A stretch of 64,000 nt of DNA from Valencia hispanica (taxonomy: Eukaryota > Chordata > Actinopteri > Cyprinodontiformes > Valenciidae). Positions 27,762 through 40,016 of this stretch are shown in pieces (position 1 is the first letter of the stretch; each line of letters opens with the position of its first letter). Location: the NCBI GenBank assembly GCA_963556495.2, contig OY747711.1, positions 33,181,914 through 33,245,913 on the forward strand, in the 5' to 3' direction. Made by a program: the position numbers and the translations under genes. The notes under the pieces were generated by a model that saw nothing but the letters and a program-made list of their open reading frames with translations, had not been told where the DNA came from and searched no databases.

Positions 27762-29451
27762 TGTCAGTCTTGAACAAACTGCCTTTTAATATCGTGTTCC
27801 CTTTGGCATTCTTAAGGCAAAAAGGATACATCCTGTCTAAGATCATCTAACCAAGTGAGTTCAGAGCTAGAAGACTAGATTATCTTTTTCGCACATCTTG
27901 CATTACTTCTCAGACATGCTCTGTACTTTTCCATCAGACACAAATGTTAGAATATCTGTTTATTCAAGCTTTTGGAGGCATGTTCAAGTGGTTCATGTCC
28001 TCCCTTTTGATAATAAAAAAGGTTTTGTCATTTGTCATAATGATTCTTTTTACTGCTTTTTTATGGTTTGCTCATCATTCAGGCCAAAGAGTAAATATAC
28101 TTTAATCTTGTAGTGATTTTCAAACCACTCATAGGAATGTGTTGCATATTTGTAGGTGCAGGAGATCAGATGTCTATAGAAAAACAGTACTTAAAATAAT
28201 CAGGATAACCTTGTTTTATAGTCTACCACTGCCTTAAAGACATGATTCAGATAACTAAAGCAATGTAGTTGTATCATCTCTCTGTGTCTGCCTTATCAGG
28301 ATAAAGACTTGTTGGACTGAAGAATTCTTTGGGGTTTTGGCAGGTTGAGACAGCTTCTCATTTCTGTAATAAAAGTAATGGTGAGTGCAGACAATGTAAA
28401 TTTATGAGGTTGAAATTCTTTAATTTCTTTATTTTATTGGTAATTTTTCAAATATTAAAACAATTTATAGCACAAAGTATCTTTGTTTCCCTTTGGTTTC
28501 TTGCCTACAAACATTTCAAACACCGTGTTTTTTTTCTAATGTTTGGCATTTTGATTCAACTTGTTTCACCTATCCATTTGTATATCTTAGTTTCACATAA
28601 AGGCTGGCTCTGAGCTGCTTCCACACCATGGCCAATCAAGCTGACCCAATCAATTCACTTCGAGTCTCCATCTGCGTCAGTTATAAATCATGAAAAAAGT
28701 GCCAAAATGACAACAATGACAGTAAATAAATGTTTGTTGTTTCTTTTCCTTACTTGGTCCTCACTCTGTTTCTTTGCTTTGCTGGTGTAATGGATGGGAT
28801 ATTGTTGGTGTTGCCCTCTGGGCAGGGAGAGTTGTTTACTTGGGTGTAAAGTCCCCATCCACCAAAGGTCTCTGTAGGGGATGTTCCCGCAACAGCCTCA
28901 CTCCTAACCTCCCTAAAGCTCCAAAAGGTAATGGCATGGAGAAGACATGATTTATATCCACCCAGGCACCCCCACCGACAGACTGACTTCTTTGTGCTCA
29001 TAGCCTCTGTTCATCAATAAAGATCACATTTAGAATTCAGCCCAAATCCAGTCGATGGTGATTTAACTTCAGCAGAGTTTTTCTAAGTAAGCAGTCACAC
29101 ATGGTTTGCAGTCTGCTTCCGGCAAAATAACTGATTTTTTCACGGCTCCAGGTGTAAACCCTATGCAAGGTTTCAACACAAAGGAGTAAAATATTAGTCT
29201 ACAGAAAGTAAAAATGAAGTATGTAAATGTTCCTTCAAATAAACTCAGTATATACTCAGTATGACGCATACTTTTGTTTTAATTGTATGCTTTTGAGATT
29301 AATCAGCAATAAACTAACAGGACGGGAGTTTTATTTTTATGTGTATCTCTGCATGATGCAGTCCAGTTCCTTGTGTAAATTTGTGGTAACATAAATATAT
29401 TGTGTTTGGCTTCATAAATTAAACTTAATATCAATTTCTATAAGGTTCCAC
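27762..29451. other. Non-coding sequence, no gene seen
   Basis: No domain, repeat end or RNA gene. 28,750-29,010 is GC-richer than its surroundings and carries an 83-codon reverse frame without recognisable motifs; it could be an unrecognised repeat. Confidence 0.4.
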
Positions 29452-30125
29452 TCACTCAAAGAGTGTAAAGCAAATGCATTCACACACTTTAAACTTCTTC
29501 ACATTTTGCTCAGTTCAAAAACAAATTTTAATGAATTTTACAGGGATTTCATCTGATAGACCAAAGCAAGTAGGGCATAGTTGTGAAGTGGAAGAGATAC
29601 ATGTAATCTATTTTATTTAAAAGAATGGATAAATAAATTAGAAATGTGTGTTATTTTTGATTCAGTCCTCATTGTCTCTGATTTGCCTAAAAAGAACCCA
29701 GTGGAACCATTTGCTTGCAGAAATCACCTATTAACAAATAGTTTTTACCTGTGTGTAATTTAATCTCAGAATATACACAGCTGTTTTGTGAAGAGAACAT
29801 TAGTGAACAGGCAGCATCATGAAGACCAAAGAACACAGCAGACAGGTTATAAAGTTGTGGAGAAGCTTAAATTTAGGGGCAACTGTACTACACCTACTCA
29901 CAGTCCAGACCTGAATCCAATAAAGGATATGTGAGAAAACATGAAAATGGATGTTCACAGCACAATCTCAGTGAGTTTGAGCAATCTTTTAAAAGAATGA
30001 TAAAAAATACAGTCTATTAATTAGCAAAGATAGTAGAATTATATGCCAAAAGACTTGCAGCTTTAATTGCAGTGAAAGATAGTTCAACAAAGTATTAACT
30101 TTGTAGAAAAAGATCAAATCTGTTT
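29452..30125 (+). mobile_element. Tc1-like transposon remnant (classical family), forward strand
   Basis: The left terminal repeat region is recognisable ('tcacattttgctcagtt' near 29,499, 'gttgtgaagtgg' near 29,580). The transposase start region follows ('catcatgaagaccaaagaac', 29,815), then 'agttgtggagaagctta'. A deletion then joins it directly to the 3' catalytic block ('cagtccagacctgaatccaat', 29,900, the DLNPIE-like motif) and 'caaaagacttgcagctttaattgcag' near 30,047. The right terminal repeat is missing, so the copy is inactive. Confidence 0.83.
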
Positions 30126-33100
30126 GTTGTTTTTTTTACTCATTGACAATGTAATTTTCTGAACAATGAGTCGTTTTGTATCATGCCACTTTTCATCTCA
30201 TGGTTACCCCTGAATAGAGTAAACAAATTAGAACATATTTCTCACAAGAACAAGGGTCACTTGCTTATCTATTATGACTGCACTTGACTTGTTCCAACAG
30301 GCCTTTTAACTGGATACCTAAAGTTGAGATTACAAGATGTCTTGTTTTCGAATGAAAAAGGAGGAGTTAATTTTCCTTGGCGGTGATCATTTTCATATTA
30401 GTTTTTTCTTTCTTTTCTGAAAAAAGACCTTAGCGCTGACACTAATCTCTGTAGTGTCAGCCTGTGGTTGCCAAATGATAGAATATCATCTGCCTGTCTG
30501 CCTGAGTGTGGATGTGCGTGTGTGCACGTGTTCATTTTTCCTCATTTTATAATACACCAGCACATTTTGTCACTGTAACATTAGCTTTACCATCGAGAAC
30601 CATAGCAGCCTGGATCAAGATTCAATTTAACCACAACTGTTTACAGCTGTCAATATAAGGACTCACAGCACAATAAATGCATTAAATTGCATCTGGCCTC
30701 GTGTCGCTGAAAATAAGGTGAGTGGATAGGCTTGTGTTGGTGTCGCTGGCTCTCACTGTTATTACGCGGCTGTGTCTTAAGGGTTGTCTGGGCGGCTGTC
30801 CATTGGATTTAATCAGCCTCTATTACCTGCTACCCTTTTCACAGTTAAAATAATCACCCACAATTACTGACATAAAGGGGAGAGCTGACAGGGGGAGACC
30901 GAGATAGAGAAATCACACAAAGTAATTTCTCCCCACCTTGGTTGCTTACATGCCTTTTGATGTTTTTGAGGCGTATAATAAAAGCATTGAGGGGTGTCTG
31001 ACACAACACTCCTGTAGATATGGAAATGCCCCTTAAAAACACACACAGATCCACACCCGGGTAAGTTATACGATATACAGTGCACACTGACACAAAAAAA
31101 TACAACATTGGTTGTACAGTAAATAAAACACATTAATACACACTAAACTACTTTTGCAAATAGATACACAAATTGTGCCTGCTCACCCGTGTAAGTGCAG
31201 GACACATACACTGAAACCCACCACCATTACCTAAAGAGGACAGCACAATTTATTGCACCTCACAGATGAAAGAAAAAGTGAAAATAATTTCATAATTGGC
31301 CACCTCTAAAATGAAGAAAATACAACCATGAGAAATGGGCCATCGTCATCTATTGTACTTTAATCCTCACTGCGCTGCTGAAAAATAAGAGACACCATTA
31401 AATGTACCTTTGAAAATAAATGGGCCCAATTACTGGCATGGCTGGGACTCTCTAATGAAGCTTTTGTCAAAGCACACAAACATGGTGGATGGTGCTCCGA
31501 ACAGGGCGAAGAGCGTTATTTCATGCTCAAGTTAAATTTGTTTAAAACATCTGTGACAGTACAGTTGTGATGCAGGGTACAAAGAAAACAGAACTAGAAT
31601 GTATCTATCTAAAAAAATGAATAATCACTGCCACAGGGACATAATAACTGTGTTTAAATGAATAAATTAAATAAATAAAAATGACCCAGACAATTAAACA
31701 CAACATGCTAAATGCAGACAATATGAACATTAGCAGCAATCATCATGACAAGGGTTGCTCAGTTACATTAGCCGTTATGTGTTCGGCAAGTAAGTCGTGT
31801 TAAATGGGTTTAGGAGAGTTGTTTTGATAATGGCGTTTTGTGGAATCTCTCCTTTTTTAATTATCTGGTCAGAGGGTAGCAGCTCAAACTCCCTCTCTTT
31901 CATCCCTCTTCACAGCAGTGAGTGCAGCTGACCCTTTCCACAGCAGCAGAGAACGTTTGGTGCCTCTGCTAGAAAACGCAGCCTCAATTAGTTTTGTCAA
32001 AGCTCTTCACTGGGAGCAATCTTGAAAAAAAGGAATGTAAACAGTGTGAAATCATATATAGTAGTTGTCTTTTTATCCTTTATCTAAAAAAAAAAACCTA
32101 TCACATTTTCTTCACAATAGGTTTATTTGAAGCACAAAGAAAACTTGTGATAAGAATCTAAAACTAGGGGTCATCTGATTATGTCCTTGGGATGGTGACT
32201 TTTTTTGCTGACCATGAGTTGGATCGATCCAGGAAAGAACCAGATTCTAAACAGGGACATTGTGTAGGATTTTAAAGCAACAGCTTGTCAAAGGGTAAAG
32301 GTTAAGGCCATGAGTGTCTGCTGAGGGACAGATAGAGGTCAGGAGGTCTCAGTCAGGGTCAGGAGTCCAGGTGACCCCAAGTCTGTGCTCCCAGTTGCAT
32401 TCAGCTTTCGGTACATCAGCCACATCTTTCTTTATGGCTTTCCATCTTTGTTGCAAGCAGAAAAAAAGTTCTAGCAGACCTCTTGTGCTCAAAGTTAAAG
32501 TTATTTGACCAGCTGTTGCAGTCAGACTTATTATTATGAACTAATTTGGAGCTTCAAATATCTGCTCTGGAAAACTATGCTCCTAGTCTGAAATACATCT
32601 GCAAGAACTGCACAAATATTGGCTGTACTACATTTACCTTAATCAGAACCCAGTATCCGTCTCTATACAGATTTAGGTTGTTGAGAATTTGTGAAAACCT
32701 TGTCAGGTAACACATTGGGACCATTAGAATGCACACTTTAGCTTTTCAACCCGAGCCTAGCCGTATTGAAAATTATATTCATATTTTGTCAATTCGAACA
32801 TTTTAAACAAAAGTCAGATGTTAGAAAAACCTTATACCAAATTTCAGGGCGAGTTTGTTGGTTTATAAGACAAGACGAGAAGGAGTCTCATCACCTGATC
32901 AGACTTCACTCAACCTCCTCCACAGGATGGAAGAAGAAATGGTGAGATGGTTATATGACTCAGCAAACACCTTAACCTACTGGTCATAAAGTTATTGTAA
33001 ACAGGTAATACTCTATTTATTCAAGTTGAATTTGGTCATTTTTTGTAGAGTTAGGCTACAACTGAAACCATTAATTTTACCTCAATATTTCCTGTTTAGA

Positions 33101-34731
33101 AAACCACATTATGGGTTTTTTCTTTTCGACCAATCTTTTATTTGGGGCCCAACAAGCCCTGTGAGAAACATCCCACAGCAAGAGAGTATGTTCTTTCACG
33201 ACAAAATATTTTGTCCTAATAGTTAAAAACCACATACCCGGCTTTAGTCGTTCGTCTTTTTAACCAAGAGTTATAAATGTCACTATGCTAAGTCCAAAAC
33301 ACAACCTGTCCCTTATAAATCAAACCAGGGTTTGGGCTATGGGTCAGTTTCGGATCCAGGAGTACATCAGCAAAAAAATAAAACAAAATAATGCGTTGCT
33401 TTTGCCAGGAGTTCATAATGTGAGATTGAAGCTGCAAGCTACGATTTTCTTTCTCGTTTGGTTTCTTAGAGAAACTAATGCATGTAATCTTTTTTTTTAC
33501 ATTTTGGTGGAATTTACATTGTCTTCAATTAATATCTGCCACAAAATTTTCAGGTTTCACCCTTTTCACTGCTGAGAGAGGCTGTTGCCTTGTGAGGTGG
33601 ATATGAACTGGAAATAAATGAAAGGAAGAGCTTAGCTTTGTTGTTCCAAACATTTTACTGGGTATGTCTGCACAACTTCCAGATATTACAACATCTTTTG
33701 AAATATAAACACTGAACTATCGAAATGTCACAATAATGGTTACAAAATTGCTCTAATTTTGCTACCACCAGAGCAGCCAGTGCGTTCCTACTTTATTTAG
33801 TGTTAGGATTAAAGCACAAAGCATTCTGTGAATAATGTTTCCCATTGGTAAACAAAAGAAATATTTATAATACATTACATTCCAGGTTTTTCTCTTCACT
33901 GATAGCACAAAAAAATAAAAAAGAACCAGAGCTAAGTGGTGACTTGACATCTGTTTTTATTCTGCAAACAGAGAATCTGGGAGTCATCTTAAGTCACTGT
34001 CAACAAAGCATAAAAGTTCCAATATTTCCATAAAATCCTTATGTTAAAATGGGAAACATGTCAAAGCAAACTGAACTAGAGGAGGTGAGACGTCAGCTGA
34101 ACCTTTGTCCATAAAGCAGCCATTTCAGACTTAGCTGTTGCGTTAAACATAACAGCCTAATGTGTACTGCCATCCCATTGCACAATTCATTTCATCATTA
34201 CTATTTTATATATGTGTATGATTAACACTCATTGCACGGCTCAGCTCACAATCTCTCTGTCGGAGGCCCCCACTAAAGACAGCTTGAGCTTGAGAGATTT
34301 TTTTTCTCAGTCATTTAAATTTTTACACTTCCATTTGCTCGCCTTTTAATTTAGCGTATAATGATGCCATTAGAACAAAAATCCATCTGGAAGTTCTGTT
34401 GGGAGCAGTTAATGTTCCATGGCATTTTGCTGCTAATGCCATCGCGCCTGCATTGGCAACAGATGCTCTGAAAGCAACAGATACATTCTTTTCCAACATC
34501 ATTACAATTATGCCCGTGTCCAGGATAAATGTTGCTGCTTGTTCAGGACTAAAGATACACAGCAGACTGCATCACCACCAGTGAATTTGATATTTTTATG
34601 CCTTTTATGCAATAACCTGGTCTGTAAAAGCATATTACTCATCTCACTCAGAGGAAAGTTAAGTAAATAAAATTAGGAATAAAAGAAAAAAACATAGTAA
34701 ATTCTTGATGTGAGTTGACTTTAGCAAGAAA
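30126..34731. other. Gene-free stretch with candidate conserved non-coding blocks
   Basis: I see no transposon and no exon in 4.6 kb, the longest repeat-poor stretch of the window. Blocks with conserved-element texture are 30,590-30,880, 31,320-31,510 ('taccattaaatg'-type words, 'gggcccaattactggcatgg'), 31,800-32,010 and 34,320-34,570 ('gccttttaatttagcg', 'gcagttaatgttccatggc'). Transposon absence plus such texture suggests, but does not prove, regulatory constraint. Confidence 0.4.
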
Positions 34732-34794
34732 TAGTGCCAGACAAAAGTATTCACATCACTTGAACTTTGGCACAATACAACCACAAATCTCAAT

Positions 34795-35504
34795 GGGCCT
34801 GATTTATCAATATTCAAAATAAAGAGCGCGAAATTGCATGAGCCGTGAAAAATGTGCACGAAGGGCGTATTCCTGATTTGCGGGTGATCTACTAAGATTG
34901 TGTGCGCAAATCATAACAGGCGCAAAGAGCAGTATTCAAATTAGGACTTTGGGTCCGCTGCTGTGTGCCAGCCTTTCTGCCCCATGCACTGCGCCACAGC
35001 CAGAGAGAGGAGGAATAAGTGCAGGGGATTCATGACGAGTCTTTGGCAAAAAAAGGGAAAAAAACGACATACCTGTTAAGTCTATGGCTGTTAGAGGGCT
35101 AATTACTACTAGGCTAATATGTTTGTGAATTATATTTTTCATTTGTCACTAATAAACTTAATGGATGCAGTGTACATGCGCCGTTCTCTGCTCCATGCAG
35201 TCACCATATTCCAGAGAAAGCAGGGGCAGATGCATTGAGCACGCAAGTTATGATGCGTCTTTATGTCTATTTTATGCATCTACTTATTTGCATGTTCTCC
35301 TCCCAATATATAGCGCCTTCTGACCGAAATGCCCACATTGCATATTCATCGAGGGGAAAAGTGCTAAATGGATTGCACGCATCTTGCTGCAGGTTTAACA
35401 GTCCTTCCTGCGCCTGCTTAGTAAATCCGCTGCTGCATGGTTTTGTGCCCGCTGTGAGGTTTGTGCACGTTTTAACAAGCTCAAACGTTTGATAAATTAG
35501 GCCC
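34795..35504. mobile_element. MITE-like element, Harbinger-type ends, AAT target duplication
   Basis: The element starts GGGCCTGATTTATCAA and ends, inverted, GGGCCTAATTTATCAA. A 3-bp direct repeat AAT (34,792-34,794 and 35,505-35,507) flanks it, and removing the insertion plus one AAT restores the Tc1 text 'ctcaatgtctgttattgg'. The 3-bp duplication and GGGCC start suggest PIF/Harbinger. The 85-codon forward frame at 35,235-35,492 shows no transposase motif, so the element is probably non-autonomous. Confidence 0.8.
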
Positions 35505-35916
35505 AATGTCTGTTATTGGAATTTGACCATCACAAAGAAGTACATAATTATGGAAGTAAAATGATAAATGATAAGATGATAAGAAAAGATCTGCAAAGTT
35601 TTGTGCTGTTGTATTCAGTTCTCTCAGTCTGTACATTGTAGAAGAGCAATTTGCAAATCGTGACACAGATTATCAATTGGATTTCAGTCTGGGCTTCAAC
35701 TAGGCTATTGTACGACACCATATATTCTTTGATCTAAACTATATTAGAGTAATTCTAGCTGTATTCTGTGCTGTCAATCTTATTGTGGACATCCTCGCTG
35801 CTCTCTGTTCAGGCTCTCTTTGCCCAGCCTGTCAGTTTAGGTGGACAGCCATGCCTTGGTAGGCTAGCAGTTGAGCCATATTCTCTCTTTATCTCCAGAT
35901 GGCGGATGGAACACTG

Positions 35917-36260
35917 CATAGTTGGTAGTAGCACTGTTGCTTTGCAGCAAGAAAGTCCTGAGTTCGAATCCCAGCCTGGGGTTTTTCAGCATGGAGTTTG
36001 CATGTTCTCCCTGCATACATTGGGTTCACTCTGGGTACTTCACTTTCCTTCCACAGTCCAAAAACCTGACTGTTAGGTTAATCTCTAAATTGTCTTTAGG
36101 TGTGATTGTGTGCTTCCGTGGTTGTGTGTCTCTACAGTATGTCGCCCTGCGATGGACTGGAGGCCTGTCCAGGTTGTAACCCGTCTCTTGCCCGATGACC
36201 ACTGGAGATAAGCACCAGGGCCCCTATGACTCTGCAAAGTCTTAGTGGTATAGTCAATGT
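35917..36260 (+). mobile_element. tRNA-derived SINE (family A), nearly full length, inside Tc1
   Basis: The head has an A-box-like 'tagttggtagtagcac' (35,919) and a B box AGTTCGAATCC (35,961-35,971), which fits the pol III consensus closely. The body reads 'gtttgcatgttctccctgc' (35,997), 'acagtccaaaaacctgac', and the tail 'cgatggactggaggcctgtcc' (36,151) and 'ctggagataagcaccag' (36,202). The flanking text is duplicated as 'atgga..acactg' (35,906-35,916 and 36,261-36,275, with a small gap), consistent with target-primed insertion. Other copies: 38,006, 39,668 and 53,160. Confidence 0.9.
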
Positions 36261-36714
36261 ATGGATTTAACACTGTTCTGTGATATGTTTAATAATCGGG
36301 ATATATGTTTTATAAACTAACCCTGCTTTTAACTTATGCGCAGCTTTCTTCCTAATCTGATGTGTTACTTTGTCTTGTATACCAATGTTCTCTAACAGAC
36401 CTCTGTTGCCTTCAGCAAACAAATAGATTCTCATTTAGATTAAATTACACACAGATGGACTCTGTTTACTAATTAAGTGACTTCTGAAACACTACATATA
36501 CACTCTAAACTTTTCAGATCTTTATTTGTAAAAAAGAAGCAAAGCAGAAAAACAACCATCAAAGCCATGTATAAATGTCCCTCCACTTCATAGTCATGCA
36601 ATTTTATGTTGATTTCTAACATTAAGTCCCTCAGAAATACACTCAAATCAATGATTGTAATGTGATAAAATGTGAAAAGTTCATTGGGTATGAATATTTT
36701 TGTCAGACTCAGTA

Positions 36715-37994
36715 CATGTGAAGCTTTGTTACAGTCAATTTCTACACATCTTGTTGTGCTCAAACTGTGGCCATTCTGCTGACCCTTTTTCCCACCCACC
36801 AATGAGCCCACTTGGGCAGTTTGTCTTCTGTGATATGAAAGCTACAGCAAAAGGCAAATTATTATTTTTTTTACTTGCAATTTGGGTGATTAAGTATAGT
36901 GGATAATTAATAGGAATAACAAACAATTTTCTCCGTGGAAGATTACTGATGAGTTGTGCTTTACTTGCGCTGCCATGGCCTTTTTATACTCTCTGCTTCA
37001 ATTATGTTAATGCTAACTTTCTCTCCCACAAATTGTTGTGATTAATTTTGTCTTGTTTTGAATTACAATTGGACTGGCTGCTGGCACTTTAAAGCATTCA
37101 TTAATTCCCAATTAGATTGGTGGGCTCATTTGCTCCAGTGCTGCTCGGTTCTGTAGCGCTTTGTGTATAATGTGTTAATTGGGCAAGATTAAAAACTGCT
37201 AACCTCTTATGAGAGGAGAAAAGTTATTCAACTGATACATTAGCATAATTTATCGTGGGATGCTTAATTAGGCTAGATATTGCCACAATAATCCTGACTG
37301 CTGTGTAACAACTGCTGTTAGAAGTTGCATACTAAAAGTGAAGAAGGTTTGGTCGAAATACATGTTGCTCTTTCTAGTTCTGAGCATCTTGCTAATGTGC
37401 AGCCTGTGCTTATCTCCAATCATCCGGCATGTCTTAGACAGTGTGGTGTTTTTTTTTTCCTTTTCCTTTTCTTTCGATTTCTGTGTTTTATGTCTCTTCA
37501 GTACTTTGTTACAACCACTCGAGCAGCATTAACAGCTCACTACTCCATTTATCCAAGACTTGGATTGTCTCTAACTCATTTACCACCATCAGAGGATCGA
37601 CGCTTCAGGCCAACATGAGTGGGGTCGAACACAAGAAAAAAAAAAACGAGTGCTTTCATGTTCCGATGTGATCTCTTCAAATAAGACCTGGAACCTGGAA
37701 GTGAAATATTGTTTAGCTGTATGTACCGCACACCCTTTTTTCATCACAAGATGAGAGATACTGATGTGTGTCAGCCGGGATTCTGGTTCCTGAAAGGTTT
37801 TGTCAAAAACGGGGGTTGTGTAGATCAAAGAAATATCAACCATGATCATTTCATCTTCATCAGAACTTTCTATAGGTTTGTGAAGTCTAAACTTTTAACT
37901 AATTTTATCTATCTTTTCATTTTACCTATATTTTCATTTGGCTCTTTTTTTTCTGGTCACAGAGGATCATGTTTATTAATTAATTTTCATTAAT
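36715..37994. other. Gene-free stretch; strong candidate conserved non-coding block
   Basis: 36,940-37,320 is dense in homeodomain-type cores ('gtgattaattttg', 'cattaattcccaattag', 'tgttaattggg', 'gcttaattaggc') and free of repeats. Frames at 37,325-37,850 overlap each other on both strands and lack domains; they look accidental. Confidence 0.4.
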
Positions 37995-38005
37995 ATGAAC
38001 ATTTT

Positions 38006-38141
38006 GCTGCGATGGACTAGCGACCTGTCCAGGGTGTACCCCGCCTTTCGCCACATGAGTGCTGGAGATAGGCACCAGCCCCCCCATAACCCTACATAGG
38101 ATGGATGGGTACAGATAATAGATGGATGGATCGATGGATGG
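38006..38141 (+). mobile_element. SINE family A, 3' fragment with exact target duplication
   Basis: Only the 3' part is present: 'cgatggactagcgacctgtcc' (38,011), 'ctggagataggcaccag' (38,064) and a (GATG)n tail. It is flanked by a perfect 11-bp duplication ATGAACATTTT (37,995-38,005 and 38,142-38,152). The exact duplication with 5' truncation is the hallmark of insertion by LINE machinery and fixes both borders to the base. Confidence 0.92.
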
Positions 38142-38152
38142 ATGAACATTTT

Positions 38153-38379
38153 GACCAGCTTTACTGTATAAGGAAATGTTTAGTTTATGTGCAAAGCCAC
38201 ATTCATACACCGGGTCTTTCAAAGTGTTTTACAGAGAATGACATTAGAAATACATAATACTTAGAAAAACTATAGTAAAGGTTTAAGCATCACATGCAAT
38301 AAAGTAGAAATTTAAAAACAAGTATGAACATTGAACTGATAAACCAATTGTTAACTTTTATGGAAAAGCTGTAGTAAGC
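38153..38379. other. Short spacer between repeats
   Basis: AT-rich, no recognisable element. It may be part of the following LINE remnant beyond the point where I can read it. Confidence 0.4.
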
Positions 38380-39000
38380 AGTAATGTTTTTACTCCAGAC
38401 ACTGTAGAGTCAACATTCTACATATCTCAGGTTTTCACAGTTTGTTCCAGAGATGAGTAGCGTTAAAGCTAAATGCTGCCTTACTTTTTTTAGTTCTGAT
38501 TCAGTGAACACTGACTCAGCAAGTCTCAGATGACCTGAGAGGTAAACATGGTTCATACAGCATTTCTGAAATGCATTAAGGCCCAAGACCATTTAGTGCC
38601 TTATAGACCATTAAGATTCACAATCACCTGTCCAACCAATTGTCTGCAACTGTGTGATTGCTTTTTTTTTCTTCAAATATCAGAAAAGACTCCAAAAACT
38701 AAATCTACAGAAAATAAAAGCATGCACATGCTTTTCAGAGTTCTTTTTGAAAGAAAACCCATAATTCTGGTGATGGTTTTAGATGGTAGCAGGGTAATTT
38801 ACTTGGTTTTTAAAAATGTGGTCTAAATTCATTATGACACTGTAGTCTGTCTCATAGAGCCTAGTTAGGTACTGGTTCCTGCATTAGTCTTTCCCAGCCA
38901 TTAATGGATCTTTTGGACACTAAATGTTTATAGTGGACTGATCTAGTGGCGGGACTGAAATATAAAGTTGTATGTCATCAGCATAGATATTTTATGAGAT
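38380..39000 (-). pseudogene. L2-like LINE remnant with YADD reverse transcriptase motif, reverse strand
   Basis: Reading the reverse strand, 38,988-38,930 gives 'YADDIQLYISVPPLDQ'. YADD is the catalytic metal-binding centre of reverse transcriptase, and this exact context is typical of fish L2-type LINEs. Further on, about 38,600-38,560 reads 'YKALNGLGP' with one indel, the conserved motif near the end of the same protein. Between them the usual LDYCN/IQNAAA segment is missing, so the copy has an internal deletion. Stops and frameshifts are frequent. Confidence 0.72.
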
Positions 39001-39498
39001 GGAATACTTACAGATAACTCTGCAAATACCCCATAATCAGAGCAAGTGTATCAGAAAAGCAAAGTTTGTTTATTTTCCTTACCTTCCTATTCTTTGTTTT
39101 CCTCTACTATTCAGCTAAGGCATTTAAAATTTATTAGAACATTTTCAGAAAGGCAATAAATTGAATATTATTCTTTTTAGTGTTTTGTTTTGGTAATTAG
39201 TGAAGGACCTCGGACAACATTGAGGCATGAAGATGAACACCATTCTGGCTCGTCTATAAATGGATACTTGCTTGTTTCATCCCACAAATTTAATCTAAAT
39301 GAAAATCAAATGATGCCTTGTTTGCTTGTTTGTGCCGTTGAGTAGTGACAAAGAAGGGAAAATAAGACTGACATGTGTGATGAGAACCTTTACAGAAAAA
39401 GCTCACATGGTTATACTCTTTGGTAAGAGGAGAAGAGAGCTGAATGAAATAGGTGTCCCAAGCAGCCCTATTCCTGTTTGAGAATTGTGCAGTAATTA
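39001..39498. other. Spacer, nothing recognised
   Basis: No gene or repeat border that I can support. Confidence 0.45.
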
Positions 39499-39667
39499 TA
39501 GGTGCATCTCAGTTAATTTGAACAAAATGAAAAATATTTCAGTAATTCCAGTTCAAAATGTGAAAATCATATTTTATATAGATTCATCACATGCAGAGTA
39601 ATATATTTCAATCATTTATTTCTGTTCATTTTTGATGATTACTGCTTTCAAAAAAAACAACATTTAA

Positions 39668-40016
39668 ATCCATCCTTTTTCTGTACCTGTCTATCCTTTG
39701 CTGGGGGAGGGGGGTGTGCCTATCTCCAGCAGTCACAGGGAGAAAGGCATGGTACACCCTGGACAGGTCACCAATCCATTGCAGGGCAACACAGAGACAT
39801 ACAGGACAAACAACCATGCACACACCCACTCATATCTAAGGGCAATTTAGAGAAACCAATTCACCTAACAGGCATGTTTTTGGACTGTGGGAGGAAGCTG
39901 GAGTACCTGCAGGGAACCCACGCATGCACAGGGAGAATGACCCCAGGCTGGGATTTGAACTCAGGACCTTCTTGCTCCAAAGGAACAGTGCTACCAACTG
40001 CACCACTGTGAAGCCC
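39668..40016 (-). mobile_element. tRNA-derived SINE (family A), reverse strand
   Basis: On the reverse strand the head reads 'gtggtgcagttggtagcac' and a B-box-like 'gagttcaaatccc'. The body follows ('gtccaaaaacatgcctg'), then the tail 'caatggattggtgacctgtcc' and 'ctggagataggcac', ending in GGATGG-like bases at 39,668. The length matches the copy at 35,917. Confidence 0.88.

Larger units (their letters stand above)
34734..36712 (-). mobile_element. Tc1-like transposon (classical family) with two nested insertions
   Basis: TA dinucleotides flank both ends (34,732-34,733 and 36,713-36,714). The terminal repeats match in part ('ccagacaaaagtattcaca' left; inverted 'gtctgacaaaaatattcata' right). 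The reverse-strand transposase text is recognisable on both sides of each insertion: 'cctgtcagtttaggtggac' (35,827), then after the SINE 'tttataaactaaccctgc' (36,310) and 'ttctctaacagacctct' (36,387). A 710-bp element (34,795-35,504) and a SINE (about 35,917-36,260) sit inside it. Removing both leaves about 0.9 kb, so part of the transposase gene has also been deleted. Confidence 0.87.

Noticed and set aside
35917..35985. Possible tRNA gene
   Set aside because: The same head recurs at 39,668-40,016 and 53,160-53,515 joined to the same body, so it is a SINE.
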